5,049 nucleotides of DNA from a candidate division WWE3 bacterium CG22_combo_CG10-13_8_21_14_all_39_12 (GTDB taxonomy: Bacteria > Patescibacteriota > 4484-211 > GCA-002791395): positions 1 through 5,049 of the forward strand of contig PCSU01000041.1 in the NCBI GenBank assembly GCA_002771355.1, in the 5' to 3' direction. Under the pieces are notes generated by a model, which saw only the letters and a program-made list of their open reading frames with translations, was not told the origin of the DNA and searched no databases. The position numbers and the translations under genes are program-made. This document shows, piece after piece, positions 1-4,635 of the stretch; position 1 is the first letter of the stretch; each line of letters starts with the position of its first letter.

Positions 1-52
1 TTTGTAACGTAAGCGTATGAAATTCTCTCTCTTCACCTCCTTACGTTACAAA
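1..52 (-). repeat. 13-bp perfect inverted repeat whose loop holds a ribosome-binding site
   Basis: TTTGTAACGTAAG (1-13) and CTTACGTTACAAA (40-52) are exact inverted copies separated by 26 bases; the repeat may extend past the left edge. On the minus strand AAGGAGGTG (34-42) sits at the 5' side of the loop, the same motif that precedes the other genes, but no ATG, GTG or TTG lies at a usable distance. It may belong to the leader of a gene starting beyond the window, or be a protein-binding or recombination site. Confidence 0.7.
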
Positions 53-92
53 ACATCTGCTAATCTTGTGTGGGGTTTCCTGCTTAAAACGA

Positions 93-128
93 AAAAAGAC
101 CGGGGGGATTATTCCCCCCGGTCTTTTT
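93..128 (-). terminator. Strong bidirectional intrinsic terminator
   Basis: A perfect 15-bp stem (93-107 with 114-128) rich in G-C pairs encloses a 6-base loop. A T run flanks it on both strands: on the minus strand six T follow, and on the plus strand TTTTTG. It begins 15 bases after the stop of the polytopic protein gene and is the best terminator in the window, so it probably ends the transcription of this gene group. Confidence 0.92.
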
Positions 129-143
129 GTTTATATGCCAAAA

Positions 144-1325
144 CTACTCGCGTTCAGTGGCAAGCCAGGTGATATAGGCACTTGCGCCAGTAATCTCCCG
201 ACCATTGAAGGAAAATTTCCAGCCATTGGTGTTAACCCAGACTTCAAAATTTTCCTGCTCCCCTTTTTCCTTCTTTACTCCAAGGGGCTCAGCCTCAAGC
301 AGATGCCATCCTAAGAAACGCATCAGGTTATCGATGATCCCTTTGCGTTCTTTAAACCTGGTGGATCCAAGCTTCAGCTTAATCAGCGACATTTCCCCTG
401 CTCCACCACGAGACCTGTCAAAGATCATCATGTTTTCAGCCGGGTAAATCTTAAGCTGAGTCCAGGCGGTTGTTGTTCCAGGAACCTTGTCAACCCAGAT
501 TAGGAAGAATATTTGGGCGGCAACTACACCTACAATTACAGGATATGTGTCCCCGAGGATGTAGGCTCCCAATATTCCGCAGAACAGGAAAAAACAAACT
601 CCCAGGAACGCCGGGATGAGCATCGGTAAAGCGAGAATCCGTACCACGGGAAGACTGAACTCTTCGATAGGTGGCGGATTGAATGGATTTTTGCGTGGCC
701 ATTGGCGATACAAAACCAATGCAAAAACGCTCGTAACAATCCAAAAGTCGATTGTCTGTTTCAAGATCGCCAGAACAATCATTGTCAAAACCAGTCCCAA
801 AATAGTAAGTTTTGATTTGGTTTCAAACTGGTTGAACTTGTTGAAGGCTACAGTTAACCCAAAGCCTGCAAGAGCAGGCCCAAATCGTCCGACTGGACGA
901 CGTAGGTACAGGATACCTCCGACAATAATGCCAACCAGGATAACATTTACCAGCGGGTTCCAGCTGATCCACTCGATGAATGTGCCAAGCATGCTGCTTA
1001 GCTTGTAGGTGAAATCATCGAGCCACCACCCAAAGTCAGTTAATCCTCCGATAAGAATCATGAGGACGCCAACTAAAAGTAGTGTTAGCCATTTGTTGAG
1101 CCACAGGAAGCTAAACATCCATTGGACACTGTTCCCAGCACCGGAGATCACGTTGAAATCCCGTCTCGTAAGATTTCCTATCCCGAGAACGATGATAACC
1201 GCTACTCCAATAAGGATAGCTACCGTTGGGTTGAACCACATGAGGTCGCTAACGATAAGTACCGCCAGTGACCAGCCAATAGCAAGTAAAACATAGAACA
1301 GTACGTTTTGCATTTGTCGTGTCAC
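144..1325 (-). CDS. Polytopic membrane protein with C-terminal soluble domain, family unknown
   Basis: The product is 393 residues from the GTG chosen by its ribosome-binding site; starting at the ATG ending at 1442 would add 39 residues that read through that site. I see about 8-9 hydrophobic segments, near 7-27, 34-50, 79-95, 122-140, 150-162 (weak), 173-188, 192-206, 229-256 and 260-278. The NPFNPPPIEEF loop (213-223) is Pro-rich. From about 281 onward the chain is soluble, about 110 residues of mixed charged and aromatic sequence. That part contains FDRSRGGAGEM (302-312) and a Lys/Glu-rich stretch at 350-358 before a likely beta-rich end (EVWVNTNGWKFSFNG). No transporter or channel signature is recognised. 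It could be a multi-segment component of a secretion or surface machine, given the ATPase and small membrane proteins upstream, but that is inference. It is the last gene before a strong terminator 15 bases past its TAG stop. Confidence 0.85.
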   Translation of the reverse strand: MTRQMQNVLFYVLLAIGWSLAVLIVSDLMWFNPTVAILIGVAVIIVLGIGNLTRRDFNVISGAGNSVQWMFSFLWLNKWLTLLLVGVLMILIGGLTDFGWWLDDFTYKLSSMLGTFIEWISWNPLVNVILVGIIVGGILYLRRPVGRFGPALAGFGLTVAFNKFNQFETKSKLTILGLVLTMIVLAILKQTIDFWIVTSVFALVLYRQWPRKNPFNPPPIEEFSLPVVRILALPMLIPAFLGVCFFLFCGILGAYILGDTYPVIVGVVAAQIFFLIWVDKVPGTTTAWTQLKIYPAENMMIFDRSRGGAGEMSLIKLKLGSTRFKERKGIIDNLMRFLGWHLLEAEPLGVKKEKGEQENFEVWVNTNGWKFSFNGREITGASAYITWLATERE

Positions 1326-1330
1326 ATGCA

Positions 1331-1339
1331 CACCTCCTT
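1331..1339 (-). promoter_or_regulatory. Ribosome-binding site AAGGAGGTG for the polytopic membrane protein
   Basis: The GGAGG core lies 7 bases before GTG 1323-1325. As in the ATPase gene, an ATG overlaps the GTG by one base and is followed directly by TGA (1322-1327). The site excludes both the upstream in-frame ATG at 1442 and the ATG ending at 1313. Confidence 0.85.
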
Positions 1340-1449
1340 TTTGTAGATGTTTATTGTTGTTGAAAAAGGGAACGAGCCTATCGAGAAAAAGCTTTTTCTT
1401 TATACGATAATTCCCTCTTTCTTTTTGATTATTAATGTTCAAATTGTGT
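1340..1449 (-). promoter_or_regulatory. Upstream region of the polytopic membrane protein gene, possible promoter
   Basis: This AT-rich gap contains, on the minus strand, TTGAAC (1437-1442) and, about 30 bases on, TATAAA, which would be a good -10 box but lacks a matching -35 at 16-18 bases. A 16-base perfect palindrome AGAAAAAGCTTTTTCT (1384-1399) follows and may be an operator or a small leader hairpin. The promoter call is tentative. Confidence 0.35.
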
Positions 1450-1481
1450 GTAGATCAACCGCCCGAAGACGGCTGATCTAC
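1450..1481 (-). terminator. UUCG-capped stem-loop after the 125-residue membrane protein gene
   Basis: The minus-strand RNA folds into a 14-bp stem (1450-1463 with 1468-1481) with a C(UUCG)G loop at 1464-1467. Two plus-strand mismatches (A1458/C1473 and C1462/A1469) become G-U pairs in the minus-strand RNA. It starts 10 bases after the stop. ACACAAUUUG follows, not a U run, so it looks more like a 3'-end stabiliser or processing structure than an efficient intrinsic terminator. Confidence 0.7.
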
Positions 1482-1491
1482 GTGTACACAC

Positions 1492-1869
1492 TTACGCTAA
1501 CTGTTCGGTTTCAGGCTCTTCAGGAGCCTCTTGTTCTCTGAGGCGAGTGCCCCAGGAAACAATTTTTTCCTGAAAAAGCATCACGATGACTGATCCAATA
1601 AGCAGTGTGGAAATATAGGGGTGTTGTCCCCACCACGCTGCAAATTGGAGTTTTACGTAACCAGAAATTCGCAGAAAAATATCTGCATCTGGTCGCGTGA
1701 AAATCATCAGTCCAATGACGATTGCAGTCCACAGGTGTTTGCCTTTAGAAAGGTCAATTCCTGTGAACCACAGTACGTACTTCACTGCGAAAATGATCCA
1801 AGCAATTCCTTGGCCAACGAGCCAAAAGAACATTTTGAACCAGTAATTCAGTGTTTCACCGTTTGGCAT
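1492..1869 (-). CDS. Small integral membrane protein with acidic C-terminal tail, family unknown
   Basis: The product is 125 residues, starting at the ATG right after a strong ribosome-binding site; an upstream in-frame ATG adding 16 residues is rejected for that reason. Hydrophobic segments lie at about 9-36 (aromatic-rich, very long), 46-58 and 83-99. The stretch 61-82, with many Trp, Phe and Tyr, may lie along the membrane surface. The last 25 residues are Glu-rich, ending EETEQLA-like (PEEPETEQLA). No signal peptidase site or catalytic motif is visible. I do not recognise the family. Its size and its place between a Rho-like ATPase and a polytopic membrane protein would suit a small subunit of a membrane complex, but this rests on position alone. 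It is preceded by a long, possibly structured leader and followed by a UUCG-capped stem-loop, so it may be expressed independently of its neighbours. Confidence 0.82.
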   Translation of the reverse strand: MPNGETLNYWFKMFFWLVGQGIAWIIFAVKYVLWFTGIDLSKGKHLWTAIVIGLMIFTRPDADIFLRISGYVKLQFAAWWGQHPYISTLLIGSVIVMLFQEKIVSWGTRLREQEAPEEPETEQLA

Positions 1870-1872
1870 AAC

Positions 1873-1880
1873 CACCTCCT
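1873..1880 (-). promoter_or_regulatory. Ribosome-binding site AGGAGGTG for the 125-residue membrane protein
   Basis: AGGAGGTG leaves 5 bases between its GGAGG core and ATG 1867-1869. This fixes the start there and not at the upstream in-frame ATG ending at 1917, which would make the ribosome-binding site part of the coding region. Confidence 0.85.
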
Positions 1881-1881
1881 G

Positions 1882-2032
1882 TAGTGAGATATATGGGTGA
1901 TGCGTCCCAACACTCATCGAGTATTAGGAAGGCATCGGCCGACCCCCAAAAATGGGGAGGGAAAAGCAGTACTTTACACAGTAAAGTATTATTTATCCCC
2001 CCTCAAATCAAAGGGTTTTACCAGACGTAGTT
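1882..2032 (-). other. Possible structured 5' leader of the 125-residue membrane protein gene
   Basis: About 150 bases without a convincing frame separate the AT-rich block from the ribosome-binding site. In minus-strand RNA an 8-bp stem with a 3-base loop (1970-1977 with 1981-1988) is enclosed by a G6 run (1997-2002) facing CCCUCC (1956-1961). Part of that C-rich run could instead pair as CCCC (1954-1957) with GGGG (1944-1947), so two alternative folds compete. Further down, GATGC and GCATC can pair and ACTC-GAT-GAGT (1913-1923) forms a small hairpin. I recognise no known riboswitch class. Confidence 0.35.
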
Positions 2033-2102
2033 TATTAAATGTGCAATTTATATAAAAGACATAATTATTATTTTTATTCATAATCATTTTGTTTTTTATA
2101 CA
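2033..2102 (-). promoter_or_regulatory. AT-rich block upstream of the 125-residue membrane protein gene, probable promoter
   Basis: About 70 bases are almost entirely A and T, between the ATPase stem-loop and the leader of the next gene. On the minus strand it contains TTTATATAA-type sequence (2047-2055) followed by TTGCAC (2041-2046). TTGCAC resembles a -35 box, but the sequence 17 bases on (TGGTAA) is a poor -10. A promoter is likely from position and composition; its exact elements are not. Confidence 0.35.
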
Positions 2103-2110
2103 AAAGCGTG

Positions 2111-2140
2111 AGAGAGAGGTGACCGAAGCCACCTCTCTCT
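2111..2140 (-). terminator. UUCG-capped stem-loop after the ATPase gene
   Basis: The minus-strand RNA forms a 13-bp stem: 11 Watson-Crick pairs (2111-2121 with 2130-2140), one G-U pair, then a C-G pair closing a UUCG tetraloop (2124-2127). It begins 14 bases after the stop. The RNA continues ACGCUUUUGUAU, a run of only four U, so it may be a weak terminator or a 3'-end stabiliser. Confidence 0.75.
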
Positions 2141-2154
2141 TTACGGTCAGTATC

Positions 2155-4452
2155 TTACCTTCGCCTCTTACTTCCCGACGAATCGAAAAGGAGTCTTCCT
2201 AAACGTTTGGCTTCATTAAAGTCGATTTCAATCCCAAGCTCCAAAAACTTACCTGTTATGAAATCGGCTACGCCACTTTCGTTTCCCTCGGCTTTGGCCT
2301 TTTGATGTTCTTTGGCCCATTCAGCTTTGCGGTTGTTCACATAGCTTTTGCGGCCGTCTTCAGTCTGAAGAATTGCGGCAATCGCTGGATCAACTGCAAC
2401 AACTGTCACAGGTTCTGGTTTTGCCTTGTGTGCGCGACCAGTGTTCTGTGGATCGATAGCATCAAGAACCTCATCGATTTCAATCGGTGGCGGTGCATAC
2501 AGCCCGTCAAGAAGCCATTCCCAGATAGGCTGCGCCCAGTCCTTGGTTATCCCCATGAGGGTCGCCAATTCCTGAGTTTCCCGAGGCTGGTTCCCGGCTT
2601 CAATCAAGTAATATGCGATGTCATAGAGTGAGGAGACTTGGTCTTCCCCTAACTCTTCTATGAGCATTTGCCATATTTCCTGAGCTCGCTGTGGTCCAAG
2701 TCCAGTCATGCGAAGCTGGTGAGTGAAATCTGCTGGCTTTGGAATTAACCCCTCACCGTGAAGTGTACCGGATAGGTACAACTCTTTGGCTTTAAGGTAG
2801 TCCAATGGCCAGACAATTCCTTCTTCTGCGAGCCGGTTCCAAATCTTTTCACCCCATGAAACAGGAAGAACTAAAAGATCAATCAACTGCTCGACTGAAC
2901 CTATTTCGTTATTTGCTACAGAGCCATCTTCAATTAGCGCTATAGCATGTTCCCGTTCCAATGGAAGTGCAAGATCAGGGACTTGCAGTTTAAGAGCAGC
3001 TTTCGCTCGTCCTCCAGTTTCGTTGTTCGGAATCATCTTCCGATGCTTCATGTCCGTGTAAAGCCAGCCAACAAGCCTCGAGTCTGTGTCAACGGTATTT
3101 CGCTTTCCGTTTTGCTCTTGGCGCAGACCAGTGATTAGCTTTTGTTGAGCTGACAGTGTGACAAGATCGACCGCGTCCTGTGGTTGTCTAAAAAGACACG
3201 CTTCCCAGGCAATCAAACCACCTGGGAGGATCGTTGCATTGTTGGCTTTAGGACGAAGGACGATGAGTCCTGTGATATCCCCAGCCCAGTCTGCAATCTG
3301 TCGATCCCCACTACTTCCCGGTTCAATGAGAAGTGTGACAATTGTCGTTAGGTTCACCCTTTTGGAGTTACCGGTACGATCGACAATCATTTGTGATCGT
3401 CCAGCCTGAACAATGGCCTGAATGATCAGGATACTAAATGGGTCACGACCACCGGAGAGAGTTCCAAAATCCCCACCGGGTTTGAGCATGTCAGCGGTAC
3501 GTGCGAGACGAACGCCACTGTCAAACACAAGAACTACGTCGGCCTGGTCGCCATTGCTCTTTTGAGCGTAGTGTTCGGCCAGTCGTTCAGCTCGTGCGGT
3601 TGCAAGTTGAGCAACCTTCATACTTTTGTAAAGGTCCATCGCATCGTCTGTATCTGCAATGATAAATTCAACCTTTACGTTTGTTCGTTGATGACGTTCA
3701 AAGCAATCTCTGACTTCTCGGATGTAATCTCCTGCATCTTCTGCTCGTTCGTGATAGATTACGACAACAAAATGCAGATTCGTCTCAGGGTTACTGGTAA
3801 GTACCCCCTCAATGATTCCCAAGAGCAGAGTAGTTTTGCCACCACCAGCCTCAGCAGCGATTACATTTTTGCTTCCCCGACCAAGATATCCAATCATCTG
3901 AAGCAGCTGAATTGATGAGAGTTCGGGATCATTGCCAAGGTCGTATGAGCCTTGTGGATAGTACACATCTTCTTGCGGCTGGTCTCTCCAGTCTATGCGG
4001 TCACCAGGATGCGGAGCCTCACCATTGATGAGAAATTCCCACGACCCAAGACCCATTTTTCCAAAAAGACCAAGAGAGTCACTAACAGTTGGAAGTTTAA
4101 TACTACCGCCAGACCTGCTGTTTGTGACCCGAACTTCTTTCTCGCCCATTGTGGGTGCACTAATCCAGTCACCTGGTCGAATGTCAAACTTTTCGACAAT
4201 GTCGGCTGAGATTACTGCAACCGGACGCCACTGCTTGTTGCCAACTAATGCATAAACAAGCATTTCGCCGCCACGTTTAGCCATGGGTCCAAACTGCATG
4301 GTCACTTTCTGAACAATCTTGTCCTTGTCGAGCGTGAACTCGTCGTTGTGTCCAGCAATGCCTTCAACTTTTTCTATCCCTAACAGGTTTTGACTCAGGC
4401 TGTTTCCCTTCTGGGCATCAGCCATAGTCTGCCATAAACTCTTAGTTGTCAC
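2155..4452 (-). CDS. Rho-like RecA-fold ATPase with a long helical-repeat C-terminal extension
   Basis: This 765-residue protein has a GTG start placed 7 bases after a GGAGG core. Residues 180-430 follow transcription terminator Rho in order. The P-loop AEAGGGKT (200-207) begins with Ala, as Rho's APPKAGKT does. VIYHERAED (231-239) matches Rho's IDERPEE, with Glu235 as the likely catalytic acid. VVLVFDSGVRLAR (306-318) is Walker B and matches Rho's LLDSITRLAR. LSGGRDP (332-338) matches the LTGGVDA loop. An N-terminal stretch, ISADIVEKFDIRPGD (81-95), recalls the Rho segment before its core, but the RNA-binding domain is not clearly recognisable. Rho usually has about 420 residues; here about 330 follow the core. 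These include three IW-centred helical motifs (near 537, 593 and 643), an Ala/Pro-rich linker near 652-692, a charged region and a KRRR end. Rho's MDEVIYEEFKGTGN segment is replaced and its SGTR motif is not evident. A hexameric NTPase or translocase is likely; whether it terminates transcription is doubtful. Its neighbours are all membrane proteins, but it has no membrane segment itself. Confidence 0.82.
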   Translation of the reverse strand: MTTKSLWQTMADAQKGNSLSQNLLGIEKVEGIAGHNDEFTLDKDKIVQKVTMQFGPMAKRGGEMLVYALVGNKQWRPVAVISADIVEKFDIRPGDWISAPTMGEKEVRVTNSRSGGSIKLPTVSDSLGLFGKMGLGSWEFLINGEAPHPGDRIDWRDQPQEDVYYPQGSYDLGNDPELSSIQLLQMIGYLGRGSKNVIAAEAGGGKTTLLLGIIEGVLTSNPETNLHFVVVIYHERAEDAGDYIREVRDCFERHQRTNVKVEFIIADTDDAMDLYKSMKVAQLATARAERLAEHYAQKSNGDQADVVLVFDSGVRLARTADMLKPGGDFGTLSGGRDPFSILIIQAIVQAGRSQMIVDRTGNSKRVNLTTIVTLLIEPGSSGDRQIADWAGDITGLIVLRPKANNATILPGGLIAWEACLFRQPQDAVDLVTLSAQQKLITGLRQEQNGKRNTVDTDSRLVGWLYTDMKHRKMIPNNETGGRAKAALKLQVPDLALPLEREHAIALIEDGSVANNEIGSVEQLIDLLVLPVSWGEKIWNRLAEEGIVWPLDYLKAKELYLSGTLHGEGLIPKPADFTHQLRMTGLGPQRAQEIWQMLIEELGEDQVSSLYDIAYYLIEAGNQPRETQELATLMGITKDWAQPIWEWLLDGLYAPPPIEIDEVLDAIDPQNTGRAHKAKPEPVTVVAVDPAIAAILQTEDGRKSYVNNRKAEWAKEHQKAKAEGNESGVADFITGKFLELGIEIDFNEAKRLGRLLFDSSGSKRRR

Positions 4453-4457
4453 ATGTT

Positions 4458-4465
4458 CACCTCCT
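4458..4465 (-). promoter_or_regulatory. Ribosome-binding site AGGAGGTG for the ATPase gene
   Basis: AGGAGGTG is a near-complete match to the anti-Shine-Dalgarno sequence. Counted from the GGAGG core there are 5 bases to an ATG (4452-4454) that is immediately followed by TGA, and 7 bases to the overlapping GTG (4450-4452). Only the GTG opens the long frame, so it decides the start. Confidence 0.85.
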
Positions 4466-4466
4466 C

Positions 4467-4582
4467 TATAGATGAATACTCTTTTTTAAGAGTGAATAAG
4501 ATACTGATTTGTTAATGATGCAAAAAGCGATCAATAATTCTCGCTTATAAAAATCTTTATTTTTATAAAAACTTTTAAAAGC
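4467..4582 (-). promoter_or_regulatory. AT-rich upstream region of the Rho-like ATPase gene, probable promoter
   Basis: This stretch is very AT-rich, unlike the flanking coding DNA, and sits between the upstream stem-loop and the ATPase ribosome-binding site. It holds a TTGCAT (4518-4523, minus) that could be a -35 box, with TATCTT 14 bases downstream, which is too close for a standard sigma-70 spacing. Two TTTTTATAA blocks lie further upstream. A small inverted repeat ACTCTT-4-AAGAGT (4478-4493) sits just before the ribosome-binding site and could be an operator or a leader hairpin. A 5-bp repeat AGCGA/TCGCT spans 4526-4545. The exact promoter cannot be fixed by eye. Confidence 0.4.
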
Positions 4583-4618
4583 GTAGGAAGAAGGAGGCAG
4601 ATGCCCCCTTCTTCCTAC
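4583..4618 (-). terminator. Stem-loop after the Pro-rich gene, weak intrinsic terminator or 3' processing hairpin
   Basis: A 16-bp stem (4583-4598 with 4603-4618) closes a 4-base loop. The only mismatch on the plus strand (A4595/C4606) becomes a G-U pair in minus-strand RNA. The RNA then reads CGCUUUUAAAAGUUUUU, a broken U tract, so termination may be partial. It lies 17 bases beyond the stop at 4636. Confidence 0.75.
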
Positions 4619-4635
4619 AAGACCAATACACGTTA

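Noticed and set aside
31..45. CACCTCCTTA on the plus strand as a 16S rRNA 3' end
   Set aside because: It is just the complement of a Shine-Dalgarno site; the bases before it do not match the conserved end of 16S rRNA.
17..172. Plus-strand 51-codon frame from ATG at 17
   Set aside because: It runs through the inverted repeat and the strong terminator hairpin and lacks a ribosome-binding site.
616..1008. Plus-strand open frame of 130 codons
   Set aside because: It lies antisense to the membrane-spanning coding region; its Arg/Pro/Thr/Ser-rich product is typical of an antisense shadow, and it has no ribosome-binding site.
1326..1442. N-terminal extension of the polytopic protein to the ATG ending at 1442 (432 residues)
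   Set aside because: The extension reads through the strong AAGGAGGTG site and an AT-rich gap; the GTG at 1325 has ideal spacing.
1870..1917. 16-residue longer start for the small membrane protein
   Set aside because: The ATG ending at 1917 has no ribosome-binding site, while the inner ATG at 1869 is 5 bases from GGAGG.
2041..2060. TTTATATAA read as an archaeal TATA box, suggesting an archaeal origin
   Set aside because: Hairpin terminators, UUCG stem-loops and a Rho-like ATPase favour bacteria; AT-rich DNA yields such boxes by chance.
2155..4452. Calling the ATPase a true transcription terminator Rho (gene rho)
   Set aside because: Length, C-terminal extension, diverged N-terminal region and missing SGTR-type motif make an orthologue assignment unsafe.
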